Shown here piece after piece: positions 27,357 through 37,650 of a stretch of DNA of 64,000 bases. The notes below the pieces were generated by a model. It worked only from the letters and a program-made list of their open reading frames with translations. It was not told the origin of the DNA and ran no database searches. Each line of letters begins with the position of its first letter. Within the stretch, counting starts at the first letter, position 1. The translations under genes were made by a program, and so were the position numbers. The DNA is taken from NCBI RefSeq assembly GCF_022267535.1, contig NZ_JAHNZV010000007.1:26398-90397 (forward strand), written 5' to 3'. The DNA is from Psychromonas antarctica (GTDB lineage: Bacteria > Pseudomonadota > Gammaproteobacteria > Enterobacterales > Psychromonadaceae).

Positions 27357-27822
27357 CTACCGAATTATTTATACTAGCTTTTTTATTGGCTTAATTTGTG
27401 CGATTTTTCCATTACCCATAATTCTCAATGCATTTCGACCTGAGTGGATGATTCTTATTATCTTTTATTGGGTGCTTGCATTGCCGCAACGAGTTAGCAT
27501 CGTACACGCTTTTGTATTGGGCTTATTGCAGGATCTATTGCTCGGTTCAACATTGGGTACGCATGCATTAATTTTTTCGATCTTAGCTTATGTTGTGAGT
27601 ATCAACTATCAACGCATTCGTCACTTTACGCTTGTACAAACAACCTTACTAGTGGGAGTGTTTGTGTTGGTTTCTAAACTATCTCTATATCTGCTTGCAT
27701 CAAGTTTGCAAGATATTGTCTTACATAGAGATTATTTTTGGGCGATATTTACCTCTATGCTGATTTGGCCTTGGTTTTTCCTCTTTATGCGTTTTATCCG
27801 TATTTATTTCAAGGTCGTTTGA
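27337..27822 (+). CDS. mreD: Rod shape-determining protein MreD
   Basis: MreD is an integral membrane partner of MreC and the Rod complex. The 161-aa product has about five hydrophobic segments and the family pattern FRPEWMILIIFYWVLALPQR with GLLQDLLLGSTLG. I chose the ATG at 27337 (second ATG at 27340), preceded by GGAG and aligning with E. coli MreD. The open frame to 27286 would add residues in another frame of mreC. It overlaps mreC by 20 bp and is followed by maf after 2 bp. Confidence 0.94.
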   Translation: MMSPARNYRIIYTSFFIGLICAIFPLPIILNAFRPEWMILIIFYWVLALPQRVSIVHAFVLGLLQDLLLGSTLGTHALIFSILAYVVSINYQRIRHFTLVQTTLLVGVFVLVSKLSLYLLASSLQDIVLHRDYFWAIFTSMLIWPWFFLFMRFIRIYFKVV

Positions 27823-27824
27823 AT

Positions 27825-28385
27825 ATGATTTATCTGGCTTCTAATTCTCCTCGGCGAGCAGAACTTCTTCGACAAATTGCAGTCCAATTTACCGTCGTTA
27901 ATGCACCCATAGAAGAAAAATTACAAGTCGGGGAAACCCCTGATAGTTACGCCCTTCGCTTAGCGCGAGAAAAAGCGTCAGCGGGGTTTGCATGCAGCAA
28001 TAAAGATAGACCGGTATTAGGTGCTGATACTATTGTTGTGATTGCTGAGAACATTTTAGAGAAACCAAGAAATAAAGCCCACGCGAGAGAAATGCTCAAA
28101 CTGTTATCGGGCTGCACCCACCAAGTTTTAACCGCCATTGCCTTAGTTGATGCGAACGGCTTAAAAACAAAATTGGTCAAAACAGAGGTGGGTTTTAAAG
28201 TGCTAAGTGAACAAGAGATAGCCGACTATTGGATGACGGGCGAACCCTTAGATAAAGCGGGTGGTTATGCCATTCAAGGTGTTGCTGGGAAATTTATCAC
28301 TCATATCAGTGGTAGTTACAGTGCGGTTGTTGGACTTCCTCTTCATGAAACAGATCAGCTTATTAAAGAATTTTATAGGAATTAA
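27825..28385 (+). CDS. maf: Maf/YhdE-type nucleoside triphosphate pyrophosphatase
   Basis: Maf proteins hydrolyse non-canonical or selected NTPs (dTTP and UTP in the YhdE group). The 186-aa protein opens with MIYLASNSPRRAELLRQI, which fixes the start at 27825. It also has EKASAG and VLGADTIVVI, the conserved acidic site. The longer open frame into mreD is rejected because the SNSPRR motif should be at the N-terminus. The order mreD-maf-rng is conserved and favours the YhdE subgroup. Confidence 0.94.
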   Translation: MIYLASNSPRRAELLRQIAVQFTVVNAPIEEKLQVGETPDSYALRLAREKASAGFACSNKDRPVLGADTIVVIAENILEKPRNKAHAREMLKLLSGCTHQVLTAIALVDANGLKTKLVKTEVGFKVLSEQEIADYWMTGEPLDKAGGYAIQGVAGKFITHISGSYSAVVGLPLHETDQLIKEFYRN

Positions 28386-28388
28386 AAA

Positions 28389-29861
28389 ATGTCAGTTGAA
28401 TTATTGATGAATATTACCCCTACCGAAACACGTGTTGCTTTGGTTGAAGGCGGAATTTTACAGGAACTGCATATTGAACGTCAGGCGACTAAAGGCATTG
28501 TTGGTAATATTTACAAAGGTAAAGTAAGTCGAGTTTTACCGGGCATGCAGGCCGCTTTTATTGATATCGGCTTAGACAAAGCTGCTTTTTTGCATGCCTC
28601 TGACATTGTTCCCCACACCGAGTGTGTGGCACTGACAGAAAAAGCACAGTTTAAAGTTGCAGATATTTCTGAATTGGTCCGTCAAGGACAAAATATTATG
28701 GTGCAAGTGGTTAAAGATCCGCTGGGCACTAAAGGGGCTCGTTTAACCACTGATATTACTCTACCGTCTCGCTATTTAGTCTTTATGCCGGGCAGTGCGC
28801 ATGTTGGTGTCTCACAACGGATTGAAAGTGCACAGGAGCGTGAGCGGCTAAAAAATATTACCCAAGCTTGCGTTGATGAATTAGGTGGATTTATTATTCG
28901 CACCGCAGCTGAAGGCGCGCCCGAAGAGGAGTTTGTGCATGATGCAGCGTTTTTGCAGCGTGTCTGGCGCAAAGTATTAACGCGTGGCCAACGTACTAAA
29001 ACGAAAAATAAATTACTGTACCGAGATTTAGGGCTGGCTTTTCGTATTTTGAGAGATTTTGTGGGTACTGAAATTGATCGCGTTCGTATCGATTCCAAAT
29101 TAACTTTTAGCGATCTTAAAACTTTTACTCATGAGTTTGTGCCTGAACTTGAAAATAAAATCGAGTATTACGCAGGTAAAAGTCCCATTTTTGATCTTTT
29201 TGATGTTGAAAATGAAGTGCAGCGCGCATTAGAGCGCAAGGTCGAGCTTAAATCTGGTGGTTATTTAATTATCGATCAAACCGAGGCGATGACCACTGTG
29301 GATATTAACACGGGGGCCTTTGTCGGCCATCGCAATCTAGAAGAAACTATTTTTAATACCAATATTGAAGCAACCCAAGCTATTGCGCGTCAGCTTCGTT
29401 TACGCAATCTTGGTGGTATTATTATTCTTGATTTTATCGATATGAAATCAACGGAGCATAGACGCCGAGTATTCACCAGCTTAGAGCAAGCATTGGCCAA
29501 AGATCGTGTTAAAACAAACATTAATGATTTCTCGCCTTTAGGTTTGATTGAAATGACTCGCAAGCGTACTCAAGAAAGTTTAGAGCATATTTTTTGCAGT
29601 GATTGTGAGCAGTGTAATGGCCGAGGTTATGTGAAAACAGTGGAAACGGTATGTTATGAAGTGCTGCGCGAAATATTGCGTGTTAATCGCGCTTATGATG
29701 TAGAGCGATTTGTTGTTTATACAGCTCCTGCCGTAGCAGAAGCTCTACTAGGAGATGAATCTTATAGTCTTGGTGAACTTATTTTGTTTATGTCCAAGCA
29801 GGTTGAAATTCATGCTGAGCCCTTATATGGGCAAGAGCAATTTGATGTCGTTATGATGTGA
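28389..29861 (+). CDS. rng: Ribonuclease G
   Basis: RNase G matures the 5' end of 16S rRNA and cuts some mRNAs. The 490-aa protein has an N-terminal S1 domain (GNIYKGKVSRVLPGMQAAFIDIG), the catalytic DNase I-like site with VDINTGAFVG and IIILDFIDM, and the zinc-link CSDCEQCNGRG. It lacks the long C-terminal scaffold of RNase E and matches E. coli RNase G (489 aa). It starts 3 bp after maf, so the two are probably coupled. Confidence 0.97.
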   Translation: MSVELLMNITPTETRVALVEGGILQELHIERQATKGIVGNIYKGKVSRVLPGMQAAFIDIGLDKAAFLHASDIVPHTECVALTEKAQFKVADISELVRQGQNIMVQVVKDPLGTKGARLTTDITLPSRYLVFMPGSAHVGVSQRIESAQERERLKNITQACVDELGGFIIRTAAEGAPEEEFVHDAAFLQRVWRKVLTRGQRTKTKNKLLYRDLGLAFRILRDFVGTEIDRVRIDSKLTFSDLKTFTHEFVPELENKIEYYAGKSPIFDLFDVENEVQRALERKVELKSGGYLIIDQTEAMTTVDINTGAFVGHRNLEETIFNTNIEATQAIARQLRLRNLGGIIILDFIDMKSTEHRRRVFTSLEQALAKDRVKTNINDFSPLGLIEMTRKRTQESLEHIFCSDCEQCNGRGYVKTVETVCYEVLREILRVNRAYDVERFVVYTAPAVAEALLGDESYSLGELILFMSKQVEIHAEPLYGQEQFDVVMM

Positions 29862-29868
29862 TTGATAA

Positions 29869-32800
29869 TTGAAACAGTTAACTTGTAAATGGCTAAAGCG
29901 TTTTTCAGTGTTGCTAGCAATAAAATTATTTATTATTGCTACTTGCTTAACGCTGTTGCGTATTCTTTTTGTCAGTATTGGCGATTATAAAGAAGATTTA
30001 ACAACTTGGTTGGCAAGTGAATATAATATCAGTTTGTCGGTTGAAGATATTTCTGCAGGTGTTGATTTTTCGGGGCTTATTTTAACTTTAGACAATATTG
30101 AACTTGCTAACTCGACTGATCTTCCCTTTCAGCTAAAATTTGATTATCTTTTTTTACATCTCGACTTTTGGAACTCGATAACACAACGAAATCTGAGTTT
30201 TAAGCGTGTTTCACTTCAAGGCGTTGATTTAACTGTTAAATCAGATGTCAGTAGTGAGATTGAATCAGAACGATCCTTACTGACTATCGACTCCCTTCAG
30301 CGCATTTTTTTAGAACAACTTAATCAGTTTTCAGTAAAAGATAGCCGCATTCATTTTATCAGCCAACTAGGTCGCAGTAAAACCATCTTTATTGATAAAT
30401 TACATTGGCTTAACACTGAAGGAATGCATCAGGGTGTTGGTAGTGCATCACTACCTAATAGTTTAGGGGATAACTCCCTTGCATTTGTAGTCAAGCTTGT
30501 TGGTGAGCGAGGAAACCAACAAAATCCACTAAAGGGAGCCCTCTATATTGATGCTGATAACATTAATATCAGTGATTATTTAATTGATAGTGTCAATTCG
30601 GATGTGCAGATCCTCGATGCTGTTTTAGATTTCCAAGCGTGGGCTGAATTTTCATTAACGAGACTGAACCAAGTTCAGATTGCATTAAAAAACAGTCAGT
30701 TTGCTTGGTCGCAGTCTAATAATCTACATAACTGGCAATTAAATAGCGGGTTATTACAATTTAGCAATAGCGAGCAAGGTTGGTTATTCGATAGTTATGA
30801 TCTCGATATTGAGCAAAATAATAAAAAATTAAAAGGGCTGTCTGTGAGCGGACACGGCAGCCAGGAATTTGCATCTTTTTATTTTAATGCCCTCAATTTA
30901 AAAGACTTATTGCCATTTTATTTTTTAAATCCAGAGTTAACAAAAAAGAACATTGATTTATTGCAAGCGTTTGATCTGAATGCAGATATAAAGCAGCTAG
31001 GGATAAGCAAAAACAAAGCGCATGAATTACAATTCTCGGCTCAATTGAGTGCATTGAAAAATCGTCCATCTGGTGCGGTGCCGGGGCTAACGCATGCCGA
31101 TATTGCGCTAAGTGGCAACCGCTCTGAAGGTGAAATCCAGATCAGCTTGCCGAAGCAAAAAATCTATTTTGATGGGCAGTTTAGTCGTGCAATGCCTATT
31201 GAATTGGGTTCATTGACGCTACAGTGGTTAAAGACGCAAGCCGGTTTTAAGCTATTTAGTGATCAGGCGCTGCTAAAAACAGCTGAACTAGATACTATCA
31301 CTGACTTTTCGCTACTTTTCCCCGACAAGCAGGCAGAAAATCAAAGCCCATTTTTAAGCCTTTATAGCTACGCGTCTCTCAATGATGCCAGCAAAGCACG
31401 TTATTATTTTCCAATTAAAGCGATGGGGAATAGCGTTTTTGATTACCTTGAACCGACGCTCCAAGCGGGAACTGTAATGGGCGCTAAAATATTATGGTAT
31501 GGCGCACTTAATCATTATCCCTATCAAGATCTCGATGGCATTTTTCAAGCATGGGTGCCCTTACGTGAGGCTCAATATGATTTTTATGGCACTTGGCCTG
31601 GGCTTACCTCATTAGATTTAAACCTACTATTTGAAAATGATGGACTCACCATGGAGGCGACTCAAGCTTCGCTAGGTGACGTTCAGGTGCAACAGCTAAA
31701 TGCACAAATAGATCATCTCACGCATAATGGTGTACTGACTATTAATGCGAATATCAGTGACGATGCACAAAAGATAAGTAATTATCTGCAGCACTCTCCA
31801 CTTAAAGAGAGTGTCGGTAAAGCGCTCTCTGTCATTCGTGTTGAAAATAAACTATCTGGCAAGTTGCAGCTAACCATCCCTTTTGATCGTGATCAGCAGC
31901 AAACTCAAGCGAGTGGCGAAGTGAGTTTAGCTAATAACAATATTAATATTGAATTAGCGGATAAACTGATCTTGCCACTTAGCAATGCTCGGGGCGTATT
32001 CAGTTTTTCAAATGGTAACTTAAGCGCAAAAAATATCAGAGCCCGTTTATTTGATCAAGATATACAGTTTGCCTTTGCAACAAGCGAGGAAAAAAAGCTT
32101 TATCGGGCTAAAGTGGAGATGGCTGGTAGTTGGCAATTCGAAGCGTTAAACCGCTCCTTCCCGGTTTTAGTCCCTTTGCAGTTGAGTGGGCTTTTAAACT
32201 GGACGGGTGAGGTTGATTTTAAACATAGAGATACAGACGGCTATCAGTATAGTGTTGCACTTAACTCTGCTACGCAGGGGGTAAAAAGCACGCTTCCTGC
32301 CCCCTTTAATAAAAATGCACTACAATCATGGCCGAGCGATATTATTGTCTCGGGAGATAAGCTCAGTAGCAAGTTTAGCTTAAATATTAAAGATAAATTA
32401 AATTTTATTGGCGAGCTTGATCACCAAGGAGATGAACTGGCTCTCCCCTATTTCACTCTCAATATAGGTGCTGATGCGTTAACCGATGTTGATAATAAAA
32501 AGCATCTTATTAACGTCAATCTCGCGCAGCTTAATATTAACGCTTGGTATCAACAGTGGACTGTATTGAATACTCAGGAAAAAAAATCTCAACAATGGGC
32601 GCTGCCTGTTTTTGAACTGGATCAGATATTTGTTGATATCAAACATGCAACACTCTTTGAGCAACCTTTAAATGCGTTAAAAGTGAACGCTGTTAATGAT
32701 AGCCAAAAATGGTCAGCAGACATCTACTCCGATAATTTGCAGGCAGCTGCTGAATACCGCTTTGGCGTGCCTGTACGACTTGATTTTGATATCAAAAAAC

Positions 32801-33777
32801 TTAATTTCAAATCGATTGATTTATCAACGTTTAATGATCACGCGCTACCAGTTAGCAATAATCAAATATCAGCGAGTGATAATTTACTTGCTGAATACCC
32901 AGAAGTCTTTGCTAAATGTGCAAGCTGTATCTATGGAGATGCAGACTTTTCTCCGGCAGCTGTGCACCTTTATCCAAGCAAAAATAGCCTCAATATAGAT
33001 TATATTAATATTGGCACGGAAGATGAGTTTACCCATATATCAGGCGTATGGGATCAGCGCAAAACTAATATGATCATTGATCTACGTGCAGATGAAAATA
33101 ATAATCTAGTGAAACGGTTGGGTTATGTGAGCCCTGTTATTTATCAAAAGGCAGAAGCAAGTGGTAATTTTAATTGGATTGGGGCACCATGGCAGTTTAA
33201 TTATGACTCTTTAAACGGGGCTTTTTCTGCTCAATTAACTGATGGGTCAATCACAGAGGTAAGCGATAAAGGTGCTCGATTATTAAGTCTCTTTAGCCTT
33301 GATGGTATTCGCCGCTCACTCAACCTTGAGTTTAATAATGTGTTTGCTAAAGGTCTTAATTTTGATGACCTCACGTTATCCGCCAAGATTACCGATGGTA
33401 TTGTTAAAAATGATGATTTTTATTTGGATGGCTCAGCCGGCAAAATTATTGGTAAAGGGCTTATCGATCTGCCCAATAAAAATACTAATTATCAATTCAG
33501 TTATAGCCCTGCGGTTACCTCTAGCCTGCCCGTTTTAACCGCCTTTGCAATCAACCCCTTAACTGGCGCAGCGGTATTACTGATGTCAAAAATTCTAGAG
33601 CCTGTAGTTGAAACCATTATCCGTGTTGATTTTTCGATCAAAGGCGCGCTTAACAACCCTGAAATAAAATTAATTAATAGGCAAAAAGGTCAGGTTAAAC
33701 TGCAAAATAGTGAAGTACTTGATGAGATAAACAAGCAGCAGTTAAACCCTGATTATGGTGACTCATTTGGTAAATAA
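29869..33777 (+). CDS. yhdP: YhdP, AsmA-like phospholipid transport protein
   Basis: YhdP is a very large inner-membrane-anchored AsmA-like protein that, with TamB and YdbH, carries phospholipids to the outer membrane. The 1302-aa product has an N-terminal membrane segment (about 14-35), a long periplasmic beta-rich region and the C-terminal DUF3971/AsmA-like end (DLPNKNTNYQFSYSP). Length is close to E. coli YhdP (1266). The start is TTG at 29869, seven bp after rng, with no ATG nearby that keeps the membrane segment. Its position after rng matches E. coli. Confidence 0.93.
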   Translation: MKQLTCKWLKRFSVLLAIKLFIIATCLTLLRILFVSIGDYKEDLTTWLASEYNISLSVEDISAGVDFSGLILTLDNIELANSTDLPFQLKFDYLFLHLDFWNSITQRNLSFKRVSLQGVDLTVKSDVSSEIESERSLLTIDSLQRIFLEQLNQFSVKDSRIHFISQLGRSKTIFIDKLHWLNTEGMHQGVGSASLPNSLGDNSLAFVVKLVGERGNQQNPLKGALYIDADNINISDYLIDSVNSDVQILDAVLDFQAWAEFSLTRLNQVQIALKNSQFAWSQSNNLHNWQLNSGLLQFSNSEQGWLFDSYDLDIEQNNKKLKGLSVSGHGSQEFASFYFNALNLKDLLPFYFLNPELTKKNIDLLQAFDLNADIKQLGISKNKAHELQFSAQLSALKNRPSGAVPGLTHADIALSGNRSEGEIQISLPKQKIYFDGQFSRAMPIELGSLTLQWLKTQAGFKLFSDQALLKTAELDTITDFSLLFPDKQAENQSPFLSLYSYASLNDASKARYYFPIKAMGNSVFDYLEPTLQAGTVMGAKILWYGALNHYPYQDLDGIFQAWVPLREAQYDFYGTWPGLTSLDLNLLFENDGLTMEATQASLGDVQVQQLNAQIDHLTHNGVLTINANISDDAQKISNYLQHSPLKESVGKALSVIRVENKLSGKLQLTIPFDRDQQQTQASGEVSLANNNINIELADKLILPLSNARGVFSFSNGNLSAKNIRARLFDQDIQFAFATSEEKKLYRAKVEMAGSWQFEALNRSFPVLVPLQLSGLLNWTGEVDFKHRDTDGYQYSVALNSATQGVKSTLPAPFNKNALQSWPSDIIVSGDKLSSKFSLNIKDKLNFIGELDHQGDELALPYFTLNIGADALTDVDNKKHLINVNLAQLNINAWYQQWTVLNTQEKKSQQWALPVFELDQIFVDIKHATLFEQPLNALKVNAVNDSQKWSADIYSDNLQAAAEYRFGVPVRLDFDIKKLNFKSIDLSTFNDHALPVSNNQISASDNLLAEYPEVFAKCASCIYGDADFSPAAVHLYPSKNSLNIDYINIGTEDEFTHISGVWDQRKTNMIIDLRADENNNLVKRLGYVSPVIYQKAEASGNFNWIGAPWQFNYDSLNGAFSAQLTDGSITEVSDKGARLLSLFSLDGIRRSLNLEFNNVFAKGLNFDDLTLSAKITDGIVKNDDFYLDGSAGKIIGKGLIDLPNKNTNYQFSYSPAVTSSLPVLTAFAINPLTGAAVLLMSKILEPVVETIIRVDFSIKGALNNPEIKLINRQKGQVKLQNSEVLDEINKQQLNPDYGDSFGK

Positions 33778-34606
33778 TTTATCCGCAATTCAGATGACCA
33801 GTGGCAGCAATCCTCGAGACAATTTAGCTTGCTTAGAAAAGCTGCTAAAAAAATTGTCCCCAGTCTGCAATCAGTTAGTATTATTACCCGAGAATGTGCT
33901 CATTTTTGCAGATAAAGCACAGTATTTATTATTAGCTGAAGATCTGGGGGAGGGATATTATCAATCACAATTGGGTCATTTAGCACAACAGTATCAATGT
34001 TATTTGGTGTGTGGCAGTTTCCCCATTAAAAGTAAGTTGCGGGATAAGATTTTTAGCACAAGTTTGGTTTTTTCACCGCAGGGTGAGCTAATCAGCCACT
34101 ACCATAAAATACACCTCTTTGACGCCTTGGTGACAGATCAGAAAGGTCAGTATAAAGAATCTGATACTTTTATTGCGGGGCAAAAAATTCAACTTTTTGA
34201 TTATCAAATGGAGACAGAATCTGTCAAAGTGGGTCTGGCTATCTGTTATGATTTGCGTTTTCCTACATTGTTTCAGGCCTTGCGTGCGCAAGGAGCGGAG
34301 ATTATATTAGTCGCTGCTGCCTTTACTAAAGTAACCGGTGAGGCGCATTGGCTGCCTCTGCTGCAGGCAAGAGCGATTGAAAATCAGTGTTACATTGTCG
34401 CGGCTAACCAAGGTGGCTTACACACGTGTGGGCGAGAAACATTCGGCCATTCGCTGATCCTTTCTCCGTGGGGAGAGGTGCTTAGCCAGCTGCAGCTAGG
34501 TGACGGTATTGTTGAGGCTCCTTTTGATAGGCTGTTTCTTGAAAATGTACGCCACAAAATGCCTGTTACATTACATAATCGTTTCACAAATTCATTACGC
34601 GAGTGA
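33755..34606 (+). CDS. Nitrilase-superfamily carbon-nitrogen hydrolase
   Basis: The 283-aa protein shows the Glu-Lys-Cys catalytic triad of the nitrilase fold: LLPENVLIF (Glu), HYHKIHLFD (Lys) and AICYDLRFP (Cys). The family hydrolyses amides. The subgroup with this length is the Nit1/YafV-like deaminated-glutathione amidase type, which is a plausible but unproven substrate. It overlaps the end of yhdP by 23 bp and precedes tldD, an order (yhdP-nitrilase-tldD) seen in many gammaproteobacteria. Confidence 0.9.
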   Translation: MVTHLVNNLSAIQMTSGSNPRDNLACLEKLLKKLSPVCNQLVLLPENVLIFADKAQYLLLAEDLGEGYYQSQLGHLAQQYQCYLVCGSFPIKSKLRDKIFSTSLVFSPQGELISHYHKIHLFDALVTDQKGQYKESDTFIAGQKIQLFDYQMETESVKVGLAICYDLRFPTLFQALRAQGAEIILVAAAFTKVTGEAHWLPLLQARAIENQCYIVAANQGGLHTCGRETFGHSLILSPWGEVLSQLQLGDGIVEAPFDRLFLENVRHKMPVTLHNRFTNSLRE

Positions 34607-34644
34607 TTTGGTTTTATTTTTAAAAAAGTTTAAAGGAAATAAGT

Positions 34645-36090
34645 ATGTCTTTCGATCAAGTTTGTGAACGTTTTTTAGCTCCATCACAATTAAAAATTGG
34701 CGATTTAGAATTGCAGTTAGGACGTATTTGTACACCACAAATAGATTATGCCGATTTTTATTTTCAAGCTAGTCGCCATGAGTCTTGGTTGTTAGAAGAC
34801 GGTATCGTTAAAGATGGCAGTTATAATATTGAAAAAGGGGTCGGGATTCGTGCTGTTTCAGGTGAAAAAACGGGGTTCGCCTATTCCGATCAGATCTCAG
34901 CTAAAGCGATTAGTGAAGCCGCAAATGCAGCTCGGAGCATTGCGCAAAGTGGTCAACAAGGCAAGGTTAAATTGCTTTTGCCTAAAAAACCAGTGCTAAT
35001 TTATGGTTCTTCAGATCCGCTTAATAGCTTACCGCAAGACAGTAAAATAGCCCTTTTAAAACAAATAGATATTTTTGCAAGAGCACTTGATCCTATGGTC
35101 TGCGAGGTGACCGTCTCATTAAATGCGATTTATGAAGAGATATTAGTTGCCGCTAGTGATGGTACATTGGCGACAGATATTCGTCCGCTGGTTCGCTTAA
35201 GCTGCTCAGTATTAATCGAAAAAAAGGGCAAACGCGAACGTGGTAGTGCAGGTGGTGGTGGTCGCTTTGACTTGAATTATTTTACAGATACCGTTGACGG
35301 TGAAGCGAAGGCTTTTTCTTATGCTCGAGAAGCGGTACGGCAAGCGCTTGTCAATATTGATGCGATTGACGCGCCTGCTGGATCTATGCCCGTTATCCTT
35401 GGCGCAGGATGGCCGGGTGTGTTATTGCATGAGGCGGTTGGTCATGGATTAGAGGGAGACTTCAATCGTAAAGGCTCATCTGCCTATTCAGGTCGTATCG
35501 GTCAGCAAGTAGCATCCAAACACTGCACCATTATCGACGATGGTTCTATTAAAGATCGTCGCGGCTCGCTCACTATCGACGATGAAGGCACCCCCGGACA
35601 GTCTAATGTGCTAATTGAAAAGGGGGTTTTAAAAGGTTATATGCAAGATAAGCTCAATGCACGCTTAATGGGCGTGTCGCCAACGGGTAATGGTCGTCGG
35701 GAATCTTATGCTCATCTGCCAATGCCTCGTATGACCAATACTTTTATGCTCAATGGTGACTGTGAGCATGAGGAGTTAATCGCGAGTGTTAAAAAAGGTA
35801 TTTATGCACCTAACTTTGGTGGCGGTCAGGTGGATATTACCTCTGGGAAGTTTGTATTCTCGGCCTCTGAAGCTTACCTTATTGAGAATGGCAAAGTCAC
35901 TGCACCGATTAAAGGTGCTACATTAATAGGTAATGGCTTTGATGCTATGCAACAGATCTCAATGGTTGCTAACAATATGTGTCTTGATCCTGGTGTTGGT
36001 GTATGTGGTAAGGAAGGACAAAGTGTACCTGTTGGTGTCGGGCAGCCTTCTTTGAAAATAGATAATTTAACGGTGGGTGGTACTCACTAA
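34645..36090 (+). CDS. tldD: Metalloprotease TldD
   Basis: TldD is the catalytic half of the TldD/PmbA(TldE) zinc protease that degrades unfolded peptides and processes microcin B17 and CcdA. The 481-aa protein carries the zinc motif [11 protein letters not shown] at about residue 262. Length equals E. coli TldD. The start ATG follows AAAGGAAATAAGT, a strong site. Its partner pmbA lies 2.9 kb downstream on the same strand, separated by minus-strand genes. Confidence 0.97.
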   Translation: MSFDQVCERFLAPSQLKIGDLELQLGRICTPQIDYADFYFQASRHESWLLEDGIVKDGSYNIEKGVGIRAVSGEKTGFAYSDQISAKAISEAANAARSIAQSGQQGKVKLLLPKKPVLIYGSSDPLNSLPQDSKIALLKQIDIFARALDPMVCEVTVSLNAIYEEILVAASDGTLATDIRPLVRLSCSVLIEKKGKRERGSAGGGGRFDLNYFTDTVDGEAKAFSYAREAVRQALVNIDAIDAPAGSMPVILGAGWPGVLLHEAVGHGLEGDFNRKGSSAYSGRIGQQVASKHCTIIDDGSIKDRRGSLTIDDEGTPGQSNVLIEKGVLKGYMQDKLNARLMGVSPTGNGRRESYAHLPMPRMTNTFMLNGDCEHEELIASVKKGIYAPNFGGGQVDITSGKFVFSASEAYLIENGKVTAPIKGATLIGNGFDAMQQISMVANNMCLDPGVGVCGKEGQSVPVGVGQPSLKIDNLTVGGTH

Positions 36091-36100
36091 TATCCGCTCG

Positions 36101-36265
36101 GGATAAGAAAATCAACACAGCGCTGCTATTGCAGCGCATTTCTTTGTTACTTCGGCTAGCAATAGCTTGTTACTGCTACGCTGAGCAGCACAAAATTCTC
36201 AATGCGTTATGATGCTGTTTTTTAAGTTTATGATTTTAAATGGAATTTTTTTGATTATTTTGAGT
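36101..36265. repeat. Diverged relative of the 195-bp MITE
   Basis: By eye, this stretch aligns with the MITE at 24683-24877 in the same orientation: GGATAAG near the left end, GCATTTCTTTGTTA against GTATTTCTGCGTTA, a central near-palindrome (AGCAATAGCTTGTTACTGCT), then TGTTTTTTAA and TTTAAAT/TTTAAT. Terminal repeats are eroded, with only GGATAAG and a TTGAGTT-like right end remaining. No gene is present. The rest of the 525-bp tldD to lipoprotein gap (to 36551) shows nothing further. Confidence 0.5.
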
Positions 36266-36551
36266 TGAATTTAACGACGTTATTTTTTTGAATATGACAG
36301 GCTGCTTTAGCGTTGCTATTAAACCAAATATCCCCATTACCTATTTATGTATACCGGTTATTTTTTACAATTAGAATGACTAGTAATTGCAGTTACTGGC
36401 TTGCTTCCAGTCTAGTTTCCTACGCCAAATAGATTATTTGATTAGTAAAATGACTATTAAATTTGTCACTCAAATTGGTAGCGCCTTTTACTTTCCCTGA
36501 TCGGATATATGCGAATCAATTAATGTAGTCGGATCCGAAAGTAGCGGGTAT

Positions 36552-36580
36552 AAAAAAAGTGTCTAATTAGACACTTTTTT
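36552..36580. terminator. Terminator downstream of the CBM41 lipoprotein gene
   Basis: AAAAAAAGTGTCTAATTAGACACTTTTTT is a symmetrical stem (AGTGTCTAATTAGACACT) with a T-run on each strand. It lies 35 bp beyond the lipoprotein stop on the minus strand and could also end leftover tldD transcription. Confidence 0.85.
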
Positions 36581-36615
36581 GACGTTATTTAATGAGTTAT
36601 CCCATTTAAATAATA

Positions 36616-37089
36616 TTAGTTTGCAGGATCTGCTTTTAGCTCAGCACTGCCTTCAGTAGTAAATACATCTACACCAAATTTTGCACGTGAGTAAGAGTGA
36701 TCAAGGCCACCTAAGTCTTTTGAATTGCCCATATGAACAATAAATTTGAACTCTTTCCAGTCATCACCTTTTAGAGGAACAACATAGTATGCGCCGTATT
36801 TTTCAGAAACGCCTGTTAGAGGAAATGCATCGTACCAACTTGTTGCTTCTTTGATATCGCCAGACCAAAGGTGTAGGCCCCAATCTGTATATTCGTTATC
36901 AGCACGTTTGTAGTAGATTACCGCTTCACTTGGAGCTGGTGTGTATAGGCCAGGAATTGTGCTCGCAGAAGTGCCTTCATCCATAACAACGGCTTCTGTT
37001 GCTGCAGCTGACTCGTCTGCTACTGGAGTTGAAGTACAGCCTACTACCGCAACTGCTGCAAATGCTGCTAGTAAATGTCTAAATTTCAT
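36616..37089 (-). CDS. Orphan CBM41/PUD-domain lipoprotein
   Basis: This 157-aa protein begins with a lipoprotein signal (VAVVGC, Cys at 18) and a Ser/Ala/Glu-rich linker to about residue 48. A single pullulanase-associated domain (CBM41/PUD) fills the rest: VIYYKRADNEYTDWGLHLW at about 58-76 and FKFIVHMGNSKDLGGLDH near 123. CBM41 normally sits at the front of pullulanases and binds alpha-glucans. Here it stands alone with no glycosidase attached or nearby. A role in binding maltodextrin or glycogen fragments at the envelope is inference. RBS AAGGATATGTT. Own terminator; single-gene unit. Confidence 0.82.
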   Translation of the reverse strand: MKFRHLLAAFAAVAVVGCTSTPVADESAAATEAVVMDEGTSASTIPGLYTPAPSEAVIYYKRADNEYTDWGLHLWSGDIKEATSWYDAFPLTGVSEKYGAYYVVPLKGDDWKEFKFIVHMGNSKDLGGLDHSYSRAKFGVDVFTTEGSAELKADPAN

Positions 37090-37650
37090 AACATATCCTT
37101 ATTTTTTTGTTTATTGTTTTGTTTATAGTTTTCTTTTCGTTCAAAGAATTTAGAATAATAGTCTGCTTATATTTAGTAAGCATCCTGCCTGCCTAACATT
37201 CGATAATTTACCTAAGTTGATAAACCATATATTAGTATTAGTTTGCTTAGGTCCGTCTAGGATAATTCAAACTATCATTCGATACAAAGCAACAGTGATT
37301 AATTTTTTGTAAAGAGTGATCAACGATTAGTTTTTGATACATAATACCTAATAAATCGTCTATATTTGAGCGGGTTAGCAGATTATTTTTATACACATTA
37401 TTTAAACCTTGTGCCACAAGAAAAAAATTAAATATTGCATAATGCGGAATCGGCTTAAGCATTAATTTATAAGCGGAAGATTTGTTGTTATGGCTATTCC
37501 CTAGGCTGATTCAAAGCAAATTTAGGGGGCACAGTGAAATGCAGAATGTTCAGCACTTTTAAGTGCTATAACACGGCACAGGATATTTGGCCGTAAGAAA
37601 GCTGATGCTGCTGTACAGCGGTATTTAGTTTTTGATTCAAAATAGCGAAG
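37090..37650. other. Non-coding stretch between the lipoprotein gene and DUF2750 gene
   Basis: This stretch of about 560 bp is AT-rich. It must hold the lipoprotein promoter near 37090-37200, where GCTTA-TATTTAG-TAAGC forms a small hairpin. A 71-codon minus-strand frame (37247-37462) has no ribosome site and no recognised domain, so I do not call it. A perfect palindrome AGCACTT-TT-AAGTGCT lies near 37553-37568 without a T-run. Confidence 0.45.

Noticed and set aside
37247..37462. 71-codon minus-strand open frame upstream of the CBM41 lipoprotein gene
   Set aside because: No ribosome site, no recognised motif and AT-rich composition like the surrounding intergenic DNA. Could be a relic, but nothing supports it.
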